Assembly (NCBI GenBank): GCA_958410215.1
Contig: CATYOF010000003.1
Location: forward strand, 1 to 64,000
Reading direction: 5' to 3'
Length of the DNA stretch: 64,000 nt
Source: an uncultured Cryptobacterium sp.
GTDB lineage: Bacteria; Actinomycetota; Coriobacteriia; Coriobacteriales; Eggerthellaceae
Below the pieces are notes generated by a model that made no database searches, was not told the DNA's origin, and was given only the letters and a program-made list of their open reading frames with translations. The position numbers and the translations under genes are program-made. Positions 1-8,064 of this stretch are shown piece by piece (positions within the stretch are counted from its first letter, which is position 1; the number at the start of each line of letters is the position of its first letter).

Positions 1-1
1 G

Positions 2-1003
2 GATATAATTGATTCAACAGGAAAGAAAACAACTAAAACTAAAGCCTATACGGTTGATAGAAAATGGACTTTCGTAGACGGTCGACCTCAGCTATCGGCA
101 AATCTTCAGAAAGCTGGTGAAGCGGTCGAAATTAGTGCACTAACTTCTGGCGAAAATAGTTTACTTGAGTACAAATTTGTATGGGAAAGAAATAATTGGG
201 AAGAATGGGGAATTATCCAAAATTATTCTACAAATTCATCATGCATGTGGACACCTACTAAGCCGGGTGATTATAATTTTTATGTAAATATCAAAGATGA
301 AAATGGCGAGGTCGTTAAAGCGAATTCAAGCTATAAAGCTTGGGAATATTTGGGCGTTAAAACAAGTGTGTCTGGTCAAAAAGTTGTTATTAACCCCGAC
401 TTGGGCTGCACTAACCCTGATGGCTTTCGTTATAAATATGTTTGGGAGAAAAACAATTGGGCTGATTGGGGCGTTGTTTCGGGCTGGTCAAATAAACCAA
501 GTGCTACTTATAATGTAGCTAGTTCGGGTTACTATTCTTTCTGTGTTGATATTCAATGTCCAGACGGATCTGTTATCACCAAAAGTTCTTCGAGTAAATA
601 TATATCTACAGATCCTAATAACGGGCGTTTCCAAAGTTATTCAAGTGGTACAAATTATCTAATTGCCGTTGATCTATCTAGGCATAAAGTAGCAGTGTAT
701 AGTGGCTATGAGAATAATTGGTCAATTCTGTATTATTGGAGTTGTGTAACCGGTGCTCCTTCGACGCCTACTATCACTGGCAGTTTTTATACGACTGGTT
801 TCAAAAGGGGCTCCTTATCGACGGACTCCCGAGCTATATATTGTACTCAAATTAGTGGAGGGTATTTTTTTCATTCTATATTAGCTTCAGAAAGTGAGCT
901 AGGAAATAGCCTTTCGCATGGATGTATAAGGCTGTCTTATTCGGCTGCTTTGTGGATATACAACAATATTTACACTGGAACCCGTGTTGTGATCTTTTGG
1001 TAA
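2..1003 (+). CDS. L,D-transpeptidase (YkuD), C-terminal part, 5'-truncated by window edge
   Basis: The frame is open from base 2, giving 333 visible residues; the start lies outside the window. The C-terminal ~125 residues are a YkuD L,D-transpeptidase domain. It opens at YLIAVDLSRHKVAVY and ends with the catalytic signature SHGCIRL; the nucleophile Cys codon is at 923-925. Such enzymes make 3-3 peptidoglycan cross-links or attach proteins to peptide stems outside the membrane. Ahead of it are two related ~90-residue modules marked by YKFVWERNNWEEWG and YKYVWEKNNWADWG, which resemble Tyr/Trp-rich beta-sandwich repeats of surface proteins. More copies may lie upstream. The family call is firm; the role of the repeats is unknown, with wall or polymer binding the natural guess. 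Confidence 0.85.
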   Translation, partial: DIIDSTGKKTTKTKAYTVDRKWTFVDGRPQLSANLQKAGEAVEISALTSGENSLLEYKFVWERNNWEEWGIIQNYSTNSSCMWTPTKPGDYNFYVNIKDENGEVVKANSSYKAWEYLGVKTSVSGQKVVINPDLGCTNPDGFRYKYVWEKNNWADWGVVSGWSNKPSATYNVASSGYYSFCVDIQCPDGSVITKSSSSKYISTDPNNGRFQSYSSGTNYLIAVDLSRHKVAVYSGYENNWSILYYWSCVTGAPSTPTITGSFYTTGFKRGSLSTDSRAIYCTQISGGYFFHSILASESELGNSLSHGCIRLSYSAALWIYNNIYTGTRVVIFW

Positions 1004-1050
1004 TATGCCAAATATATTTCTGAATAATACGGAATTTTATCGATCTTTGT

Positions 1051-1995
1051 ATGGGTAGGTGGATTTTGAATCCTATATTATCTGTATTGATGCCTGCATT
1101 CAGGGAAGAGAGGAAAATATTTATTGAAGCGATTGAATCTGTGTTGGAGCAAACATTTGTTGACTTTGAGTTAATCTTAATAATAGATGACCCAGATAAT
1201 ATTGAGTTAATCAAACTTGCAGAAGAGTATGCCCAAAAAGATTCAAGAATCAGGTTGCTTATTAATCGCGATAATGTCGGTTTAGTAAATTCTCTCAATC
1301 ATGCGATTTCATTAGCTCGAGGTAAGTATTTTTGCAGAATGGATGCTGATGACATTTCATATCCCGAGCGTTTTAAAAGGCAAATTCAGGAGATCGAGAA
1401 GCATAATCTTGATTTTGTTGGAGCAAAGGTTGATGTTGTGGATTCTTGTGGCGCATTTTTGTACTCTTCGGAAGGGCTGCCTCATAGTCCGCAAGTAATT
1501 TCACGAGCGTTGAGGTGGAATAATTGCGTTCCTCATTCTACATGGATGGGAAAACGGGAAGTTTTTAAGCTCGGATATCGTAATATTGATCTATGCGAAG
1601 ATTATGATTTTTTATTAAGAGCATCGTTGGCTAATTATCGAATAGGGAACTGTAGCGAGCCTCTATTAGCATATCGAATGACGGATCGAAGCATTTCCAG
1701 GTCTAACTTATATAAGCAATATCTTGGTCAGGTGTATCTTTCTTATTGGTATTCAAAAAAAGAAATTGTTCAGGAATCGTCTTTAGAGAGCTGGATTTGC
1801 AATAACTATTCAAGTAAAAAAAACGAGCAATATGCCAAGGCAAATATTCTTTTCAACGAAGGCATGAAAAACATTAGTAGAAAAAAAGCTTACGGAGTTT
1901 GGTGTTTGCTGAAAATTCCGTTTGTTTCAATACAATATTGTGGGAAATTAAAACGCTTATTTATGGCAGGAATTTTGGGATTCAGAGATAAATGA
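1051..1995 (+). CDS. Family 2 glycosyltransferase (GT-A)
   Basis: A 314-residue cytoplasmic inverting glycosyltransferase. The GT2 nucleotide-binding strand SVLMPAFREE is near the N-terminus, and the metal/nucleotide-binding MDADD motif lies near residue 100. Sugar donor and acceptor cannot be read from sequence. ATG 1051 has no clear ribosome-binding site. An in-frame TTG at 1066 follows AGGTGG (1058-1062) closely and is a credible alternative start that removes five residues. The stop overlaps the next ATG (ATGA at 1992-1995), so translation is probably coupled. The gene is AT-rich like its neighbours, which suits polysaccharide loci that move between strains. Confidence 0.88.
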   Translation: MGRWILNPILSVLMPAFREERKIFIEAIESVLEQTFVDFELILIIDDPDNIELIKLAEEYAQKDSRIRLLINRDNVGLVNSLNHAISLARGKYFCRMDADDISYPERFKRQIQEIEKHNLDFVGAKVDVVDSCGAFLYSSEGLPHSPQVISRALRWNNCVPHSTWMGKREVFKLGYRNIDLCEDYDFLLRASLANYRIGNCSEPLLAYRMTDRSISRSNLYKQYLGQVYLSYWYSKKEIVQESSLESWICNNYSSKKNEQYAKANILFNEGMKNISRKKAYGVWCLLKIPFVSIQYCGKLKRLFMAGILGFRDK

Positions 1996-3143
1996 AAGAA
2001 AAAGAAACGCTATATATCGTATTTGACCAGCTTCCTTTAAAGGCGTCTGGTGGCTTGGTTATGTCATATGCGAATTTTGTTGATGCGTTTAAAGACATAT
2101 TTGAGATAAAGTTAATAAGTGTTTTCGGGCACGAGCCGTCTGACATAGAAGAATTCAAAAATGTCAGCATAATTGATTTAACGGACTACAAAATAGATAA
2201 TCGTTTTTACCGTGCTTTTTCCTATTTAAAACAGGGAAAAATATCCATTTTCGTTAAGGCGCTTCTTAGCGCTGCTTATTTTTTTGCGTATATTCCGATT
2301 GCTCGCGCTAAAACCAAAACGCTTCTTGCTAATAAAAAAGTGATCGCTTCATGTCCTGCTGCAGCAATTTTCTTGAGTAAGAAGGTAAAATTTATATTGG
2401 AAATACATACAAGCTATGATTATTTTTGGGGATCTAATGCATTAGGTCGTGCTCAATCTACTATAGCTTCAAATCCAATATTGACCATCTTTCGTAGCAA
2501 TTGCGATGCTCGGAAAGCTTCGACGCATTTCGAATCTGATTACATTTATAGTTATTTTGGTAGTTTAAAATCAGAGACATCAGTTTCAGATTTTAAGATT
2601 CGCAAAAATAAGGTCTTGTTTATCGGCAGGCTTTCGGAAGAAAAAAACCCACTCTTTTTGCTGGATTGTGCTGAAGCGATAAAAAAACAAATCGATTCAT
2701 TTTGTTTAGATATATATGGAGATGGGGAATTAGAAAAACCTTTAAGTTTGGAAATCAAAAGACGCAACATGGCGGATTTTGTAACTTTAAAGGGTTATAC
2801 CTCCGACAAGTCAATATACTCAAACTATAGCTTGCTTTGGCTAGCTTCAAAAAATGAAGGTTTACCTTTAGTGATGATTGAGGCAATGGCAAATAAAGTT
2901 CCAGTAGTTACAACGAATTGGGGTGATGCGGTATTCGAAATTGTAAGCAACGGAGTAAATGGTTATATTGCTAATAATGTAAGCGAGTTTGTAGAAGCTT
3001 CAATCAATTTATTAACTAATGAAGAGAAGCTAAAAAGCATGTCTGAAAATGCATTTTTATTATATAAGGAAAAATTTACTTTAGAATCATATAAAACTAA
3101 GTGGATAAAGATCTTGAGTACTGCCTACCATGGCAGGCAGTAA
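1992..3143 (+). CDS. Family 4 glycosyltransferase (GT-B)
   Basis: A 383-residue retaining glycosyltransferase. The C-terminal half carries the GT4 donor-site pattern: VLFIGRLSEEKNP (start of the second Rossmann domain), then NEGLPLVMIEAMA with the conserved E-x7-E arrangement, then GVNGYIA. The N-terminal acceptor half is divergent, as is normal. It starts inside the stop of the preceding GT2 and overlaps the coding frame of the following GT2 start region, so it belongs to the same operon. Very AT-rich codon use. Substrate unknown. Confidence 0.9.
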   Translation: MKEKETLYIVFDQLPLKASGGLVMSYANFVDAFKDIFEIKLISVFGHEPSDIEEFKNVSIIDLTDYKIDNRFYRAFSYLKQGKISIFVKALLSAAYFFAYIPIARAKTKTLLANKKVIASCPAAAIFLSKKVKFILEIHTSYDYFWGSNALGRAQSTIASNPILTIFRSNCDARKASTHFESDYIYSYFGSLKSETSVSDFKIRKNKVLFIGRLSEEKNPLFLLDCAEAIKKQIDSFCLDIYGDGELEKPLSLEIKRRNMADFVTLKGYTSDKSIYSNYSLLWLASKNEGLPLVMIEAMANKVPVVTTNWGDAVFEIVSNGVNGYIANNVSEFVEASINLLTNEEKLKSMSENAFLLYKEKFTLESYKTKWIKILSTAYHGRQ

Positions 3144-3168
3144 TGTTGTTATAGTGGGTAAATGGGCT

Positions 3169-3861
3169 ATGTTTAAAACACTTTTAATCATACCAGCATA
3201 CAATGAAGAGGGATCTCTAAAGAATACTGTTGACTCTCTAGGAGGATTGTCTGTAGATTATTTAATCGTCAACGATGGCTCTAAAGACGGAACGGTTCAG
3301 GTTTGCAGGGATAATCAGTATCCATTTTTAGATCTGTCTACCAATTTGGGGCTTGCAGGAGCGTTTCAAGCCGGAATGAAATACGCCTATCGCCATGATT
3401 ATGACTGCGCAATTCAGTTTGATGCTGATGGTCAGCACTTACCAGAATATGTCACTCCACTTATTGACGCTATGAAAGAAAACGATATTGTTATCGGTTC
3501 AAGGTTTTTAGATAAGAAGAAACCCAGAACCTTGCGTATGTTTGGTAGTAATTTGATTGCACTAGCAATAAGAATAACTACGGGGAAAAAACTTACTGAC
3601 CCTACATCGGGGATGAGGGCATTTAATAAACGAATGATAAAACATCTAGCTTTAGGTTTGAATTACGGGCCTGAGCCTGACACAGTTTCTTATCTCATAA
3701 AACGTGCAGGTGCGAAGGTAGCAGAAATCCCGGTAGAGATGGCAGACAGGATTTCCGGGGAAAGCTACCTAAATCCTTGGACTTCAATTACGTACATGCT
3801 TCGCATGACAATTTCTATATTGTTTATTCAGTATATTCGTAAGTGTATTGGAGTGAAGTAA
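3169..3861 (+). CDS. Family 2 glycosyltransferase, polyprenyl-phosphate (DPM1-like) type
   Basis: The frame is open from ATG 3130, but ATG 3169 gives the canonical N-terminus MFKTLLIIPAYNEEGS and is preferred (230 residues). Motifs are VNDGSKDGT, QFDADGQH (DxD) and the GSRFLDKKKPR region typical of dolichol/undecaprenyl-phosphate sugar transferases. It has no C-terminal membrane pair of its own. The next gene is a DUF2304 membrane protein, the usual companion of these enzymes. The likely product is an undecaprenyl-phosphate-linked monosaccharide, used by membrane transferases acting outside the cell. Donor sugar unknown. Confidence 0.88.
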   Translation: MFKTLLIIPAYNEEGSLKNTVDSLGGLSVDYLIVNDGSKDGTVQVCRDNQYPFLDLSTNLGLAGAFQAGMKYAYRHDYDCAIQFDADGQHLPEYVTPLIDAMKENDIVIGSRFLDKKKPRTLRMFGSNLIALAIRITTGKKLTDPTSGMRAFNKRMIKHLALGLNYGPEPDTVSYLIKRAGAKVAEIPVEMADRISGESYLNPWTSITYMLRMTISILFIQYIRKCIGVK

Positions 3862-3863
3862 CA

Positions 3864-4241
3864 ATGACGGTAGAACTTCGCGCTGCGCTTATTGTAGCTT
3901 CGCTTCTAACCTTGTTGTTTGTTTCAAAGCGGATTCGTAGTTCAAAGGTAAGATTAGAAGACTCGATCTTTTGGGTATGTTTTGCTGCAATTATTTTTAT
4001 TTTAAGTATATTCCCTCAAGTGTTTTATTGGATTTCTGACTTAGTGGGAACGTATGCACCAGTTAATTTTGTCTTCTTATTTTTTATTTTCATTTTGCTT
4101 GTGCAGAGCTTTCATCTTAGTATGCGCATCTCGCAGGCAGATACCAAGATAAAAGAATTAACACAACAGCTTGCGATTGAGAAATTTGAACGTTATCAGA
4201 ATGACAAAAAGAAGAATCCAGATCGCAATAATGTGAAATAA
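3864..4241 (+). CDS. DUF2304 family membrane protein
   Basis: A 125-residue protein with an N-terminal segment (LRAALIVASLLTLLFVSKRI), two further hydrophobic stretches (WVCFAAIIFILSIF; FVFLFFIFILLVQSFHL) and a charged helical tail. This is the DUF2304 layout. The start at ATG 3864 follows GGAGTGAAG and lies three bases after the preceding stop; the earlier in-frame ATG at 3843 would sit inside the upstream gene. DUF2304 proteins regularly follow DPM1-like GT2 genes and probably act as a membrane partner or small flippase. The function is inferred from context only. Confidence 0.8.
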   Translation: MTVELRAALIVASLLTLLFVSKRIRSSKVRLEDSIFWVCFAAIIFILSIFPQVFYWISDLVGTYAPVNFVFLFFIFILLVQSFHLSMRISQADTKIKELTQQLAIEKFERYQNDKKKNPDRNNVK

Positions 4242-4279
4242 TAAATATATTTCAGTCTAAGTGGCATGATCGGAGAATC

Positions 4280-5182
4280 ATGAAAGGAATAATTTTAGCT
4301 GGCGGTTCGGGAACGCGTTTGTACCCCTTAACAACTGTTACTTCTAAACAGCTTTTGCCTGTGTATGACAAACCTATGATCTATTACCCCTTGTCGGTGT
4401 TAATGCTTGCTGGCATTAGAGATATCTTGTTGATTTCCACTCCTACGGATCTACCGAATTTTGAACGATTGCTAGGAGATGGTTCACAGTTTGGAATTAG
4501 TCTTTCATATAAAGAGCAGCCTAGCCCCGACGGCCTTGCTCAGGCGCTCTTGCTTGGAGAAGAATTTATCGACGGCGATTCTTGTGCTTTAATTCTTGGG
4601 GACAACATTTTTTATGGTGGAGGTTTTACATCTAAAGTAAAGGAAGCTGCTGCTCGAACTGAAGGTGCTACTGTTTTTGGCTATTACGTAACAGACCCAG
4701 AGCGTTTTGGTGTTGTGGAGTTCGATAAAGAAGGTAACGCTATTTCTTTGGAGGAAAAGCCCGAAAATCCTAAGAGCAATTATGCGGTAACGGGTTTGTA
4801 TTTTTATGATAGTAGAGCTGTTGAGTTTGCAAAACAAGTCAAACCTTCTGCTCGTGGCGAACTAGAAATTACCGATCTTAATAGAATGTATTTAGAGGAT
4901 GGCTCACTTAAGGTTAATCTTTTGCCAAGAGGCAGCGCTTGGTTAGATACCGGCACCATGGAAAGCCTTTTTAGGGCAACAGAGTATGTTCGCGTTATTG
5001 AACAGAACCAGGGGCTACAAATTGCTTCCTTGGAGGAGATTGCTTTTAATAGTGGCTGGATTGATGAGGCTGTTTTAAGAGAAGCGGCACAGCGCTATGG
5101 TAAATCTTTGTATGGCAAACACTTGGCAAATGTTTTAGAGCACCGCGTATTGAATAGCACGACAAAAACGGTAGGTATCTAA
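4280..5182 (+). CDS. rfbA: Glucose-1-phosphate thymidylyltransferase
   Basis: A 300-residue RfbA/RmlA enzyme that makes dTDP-glucose from dTTP and glucose-1-phosphate, the first step of dTDP-deoxysugar synthesis. The nucleotidyltransferase signature GGSGTRLYPLT is at residues 7-17, with the family-typical KQLLPVYDKPMIYYPLS and the ILGDNIFYG substrate loop behind it. Length is typical. Its stop (5180-5182) directly abuts the rfbB ATG. rfbC and rfbD are not in the window, so the final sugar (dTDP-rhamnose or another 6-deoxyhexose) is undecided. Confidence 0.97.
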   Translation: MKGIILAGGSGTRLYPLTTVTSKQLLPVYDKPMIYYPLSVLMLAGIRDILLISTPTDLPNFERLLGDGSQFGISLSYKEQPSPDGLAQALLLGEEFIDGDSCALILGDNIFYGGGFTSKVKEAAARTEGATVFGYYVTDPERFGVVEFDKEGNAISLEEKPENPKSNYAVTGLYFYDSRAVEFAKQVKPSARGELEITDLNRMYLEDGSLKVNLLPRGSAWLDTGTMESLFRATEYVRVIEQNQGLQIASLEEIAFNSGWIDEAVLREAAQRYGKSLYGKHLANVLEHRVLNSTTKTVGI

Positions 5183-6190
5183 ATGGAATACAAAAACATC
5201 ATCGTTACTGGCGGTTGTGGCTTTATTGGTTCTAACTTTGTTCACTATGTTGTGAATAACCATCCAGAAACACATGTGACCGTTCTTGATAAGCTTACCT
5301 ATGCGGGTAATAAAGAAAATATTGCAGGACTTCCCGAAAACAGGGTAGAGCTTGTGGTTGGAGATATTTGCGACAAGGAACTATTAGACAAATTGGTTCC
5401 AGGGCATGATGCAATTGTTCATTATGCTGCTGAGTCTCATAACGACAACTCCATCGCTAATCCTGAACCTTTCCTAAAAACCAATGTGGAAGGTACTTAT
5501 TGTCTGCTTGAAGCGTGCAGAAAGTATGGTATCCGTTACCATCATGTATCAACTGATGAAGTATATGGTGATCTTGCCCTCGATGATCCTGTGCGCTTTA
5601 CCGAAGAAACGCCATATAATCCATCGAGTCCCTATAGCTCAACTAAGGCTGCTTCAGATATGCTCGTTCGCGCGTGGACACGCACCTATGGACTAAAGAC
5701 AACCATTTCTAATTGCTCAAATAACTATGGTCCCTATCAGCATATAGAGAAATTCATTCCAAGGCAGATTACTAATATCATTTGCGGCATTAAACCAAAA
5801 CTTTACGGCGATGGTTTAAATGTTCGTGACTGGATTCATACCGAAGATCATTCTTCGGCGGTATGGACAATCCTTACCAAGGGGAAGCTTGGTGAAACAT
5901 ACCTTATTGGTGCTGATGGCGAAAAGAACAACATTGATGTTTTGCATGCCATTCTAAAAGCCGTGGGTAAAGAAGAAAACGACTTTGATTGGGCAAAAGA
6001 TCGTCCAGGGCATGATAGGCGTTATGCTATTGATTCTACCAAGTTGCGTACTGAACTTGGCTGGCAGCCTCAGCATACCAACTTCGAAGAAGGGCTAGCT
6101 CAAACCATCCAGTGGTACAAAGACAACGAAGCTTGGTGGCTTCCTGTCAAAGAAGCAACCGAAGCTAAGTATGCCAAGCAAGGTCAGTAA
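5183..6190 (+). CDS. rfbB: dTDP-glucose 4,6-dehydratase
   Basis: A 335-residue extended short-chain dehydrogenase. The NAD-binding motif GGCGFIGSN is at the N-terminus, the STDEVYGD motif holds the catalytic Thr-Asp-Glu, and YSSTKAASD supplies the catalytic Tyr and Lys. It converts dTDP-glucose to dTDP-4-keto-6-deoxyglucose. It directly follows rfbA with no gap. No epimerase or reductase gene follows, so the pathway must be completed by genes elsewhere, or the keto-sugar is diverted to a different product. Confidence 0.97.
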   Translation: MEYKNIIVTGGCGFIGSNFVHYVVNNHPETHVTVLDKLTYAGNKENIAGLPENRVELVVGDICDKELLDKLVPGHDAIVHYAAESHNDNSIANPEPFLKTNVEGTYCLLEACRKYGIRYHHVSTDEVYGDLALDDPVRFTEETPYNPSSPYSSTKAASDMLVRAWTRTYGLKTTISNCSNNYGPYQHIEKFIPRQITNIICGIKPKLYGDGLNVRDWIHTEDHSSAVWTILTKGKLGETYLIGADGEKNNIDVLHAILKAVGKEENDFDWAKDRPGHDRRYAIDSTKLRTELGWQPQHTNFEEGLAQTIQWYKDNEAWWLPVKEATEAKYAKQGQ

Positions 6191-6249
6191 CCAATCTACA
6201 GAAAAAGCTACGCTTTTAAAATATGCAAAGTACTCAGGAGGCGAATGGC

Positions 6250-6981
6250 ATGACAAAGGAAAGTACTCCTGTGTTCGCCTTAATATTTGCTGGTGGCATG
6301 GGCGAGCGCATGGAGGGTGCTCGAATTCCTAAGCAATTTTTGGAAATAGGGGGAAAGTCAATAATCGTTCGGACTGTTGAACAATTTCAAAATCATCCTT
6401 CTGTGGATGGTATTGTAGTCGTCTGCTTGGAAGACTGGATAGAAGAATTTCTTGCCCAAGTTGAACTATTCCGCCTTTCAAAAGTGATAGAGGTAGTTTG
6501 TGGCGGGGCTACAGGTCAAGAATCGATTTACAATGGGCTTTGCGCGATTTCGAAGATCGAATCCAGGAAATCAATTGTTCTAGTTCATGACGGCGTACGT
6601 CCCCTAATTAATACAACGACTATCGCTCACTGTATAGACTCGGTATTCGAAAAAGGCTGTACTGCTACTGTTGCACCAGCCATTGAAACAATAATCGAGG
6701 AAAAAGATGGCAGAGTAAATCGCGTTGTAGATCGTGCAAAATGCAGACTAGCACGGGCGCCTCAAGGTTTTTGGACTGACGATTTAATCGCTGCGCACAC
6801 GAAAGCAAACAGAGACAAACTATCATTTATAGATTCTATTTCTCTGATGGCTCACTATGGACATGAAATTTTTACTGTAGAGGGGCCAATAGAGAATATA
6901 AAAATAACTTCTCCCCGTGATTTCTTTGCTTTAAAAGGTTATATGGACATGAAAGAGCTTAGCCAATTATGGGAAGTTTAA
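6250..6981 (+). CDS. IspD/TarI-like cytidylyltransferase
   Basis: A 243-residue nucleotidyltransferase of the IspD fold: FAGGMGERM (CTP binding), PKQFLEIGGKSIIVRTVEQF, VVHDGVRP-like LVHDGVRPL, and RAPQGFW. ATG 6250 is preferred because AGGAGG (6236-6241) lies eight bases upstream; the earlier ATG 6223 lacks a site. IspD itself makes CDP-methylerythritol for isoprenoids. Family members in polysaccharide loci (TarI, Bcs1-like) make CDP-ribitol or other CDP-alditols. Its place between rfbB and an epimerase, with a LicD gene downstream, favours activation of a polyol or sugar phosphate. The exact substrate is not decided by sequence. Confidence 0.85.
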   Translation: MTKESTPVFALIFAGGMGERMEGARIPKQFLEIGGKSIIVRTVEQFQNHPSVDGIVVVCLEDWIEEFLAQVELFRLSKVIEVVCGGATGQESIYNGLCAISKIESRKSIVLVHDGVRPLINTTTIAHCIDSVFEKGCTATVAPAIETIIEEKDGRVNRVVDRAKCRLARAPQGFWTDDLIAAHTKANRDKLSFIDSISLMAHYGHEIFTVEGPIENIKITSPRDFFALKGYMDMKELSQLWEV

Positions 6982-8042
6982 ACGCTGGTGTATCCTGGGA
7001 TCAGGCGGACTATATTGTCCAGACAGTTCCTTTTAACTGGAAGACGGTAATCGGTAAAAGAATATTAATCACGGGTGCGACAGGCTTGATCGGGGCTCAA
7101 TTGACAAGGGTCTTGCTTACTGCGGCTGATAGATTCAACTTGGATATGCATTTGATTTTGCCAGTGAGAGACGAAAGAAAAGCAAAGCTATTCTTTGGAG
7201 ATGAATCTAGGAATATCAGTTATATTAAATGGGATTTAGAAACCCCGGATTTGAATGGTATTGAATTTAATTTTGCATTTCATTTAGCTAGCCCGACTTC
7301 TAGTAGCTTTTTTAAAGAATCTCCAGTTGAAACTATTAAGCAAATAATTGGCGGTAGCGAAGCAGTATTAAATTGCGCTAAAAGGTGCAAGGCGGAGAAA
7401 ATAATTTTTCTTTCGAGCATGGAAGTTTACGGCGAAATAGAGACCGTTGCAAGGGAAACACAGATTGGTTCCATGGATACCATGATTGTTCGAAATTGCT
7501 ATCCCGAAGCAAAAAAACTTGTAGAGTGTTTATGCGCTTCTTACGCAGAGGAGTTTGGGGTAGCATGCACGGTAGCACGTCTTTCCCAATGTTTTGGTGA
7601 GGGAGTGGCACGGGGAGATAATCGTGTTTTTGCGGAATTCGCACGAAGAGCCGTTTCTGGAGAGAATATTGTTTTATTTACGGATGGCTTAAAGAAAAAT
7701 ATGTATGTTTCTGTCGATGATGCTGTCAGCGCTTTGTTGATTCTTTTAGAAAAAGGGGAAAGTCAGCATATTTATAACATCGCGAACGAAAAAACATATT
7801 GCAGTGTAAAAGAAATGGCATATTTTGTGAAAGAAGTCTTTGGACCAGCATCTGCTCGGGTGTGCTTTAAAAAAGACACAGAGAGAGAAGCTATATTCAG
7901 GAAGTCTTCAAATCTAAAACTAGATTGCTCTGAGATAAGGAAGCTAGGTTGGTTTCCTACTCAGGATTTATTTGATATGTATGCATTGATGATTTCAGGT
8001 TGGGGATTTGATCCTGCGCAGTTTCGTAGTAAGCATCATTAG
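6969..8042 (+). CDS. NAD-dependent epimerase/dehydratase (extended SDR)
   Basis: A 357-residue extended SDR. The dinucleotide motif is GATGLIGAQL at residues ~35-44, with FHLASPTSS (cofactor loop) and SSMEVYGE; a Tyr-x3-Lys pair is visible as YPEAKK. The start overlaps the end of the cytidylyltransferase by 13 bases, so the two are probably translated together. The pair plausibly synthesises one CDP- or other nucleotide-linked precursor. The N-terminal 30 residues before the Rossmann fold are longer than usual. The reaction (reduction, epimerisation or dehydration) cannot be assigned. Confidence 0.82.
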   Translation: MGSLNAGVSWDQADYIVQTVPFNWKTVIGKRILITGATGLIGAQLTRVLLTAADRFNLDMHLILPVRDERKAKLFFGDESRNISYIKWDLETPDLNGIEFNFAFHLASPTSSSFFKESPVETIKQIIGGSEAVLNCAKRCKAEKIIFLSSMEVYGEIETVARETQIGSMDTMIVRNCYPEAKKLVECLCASYAEEFGVACTVARLSQCFGEGVARGDNRVFAEFARRAVSGENIVLFTDGLKKNMYVSVDDAVSALLILLEKGESQHIYNIANEKTYCSVKEMAYFVKEVFGPASARVCFKKDTEREAIFRKSSNLKLDCSEIRKLGWFPTQDLFDMYALMISGWGFDPAQFRSKHH

Positions 8043-8064
8043 TGAACCGTTTTGAGGGCAATAT

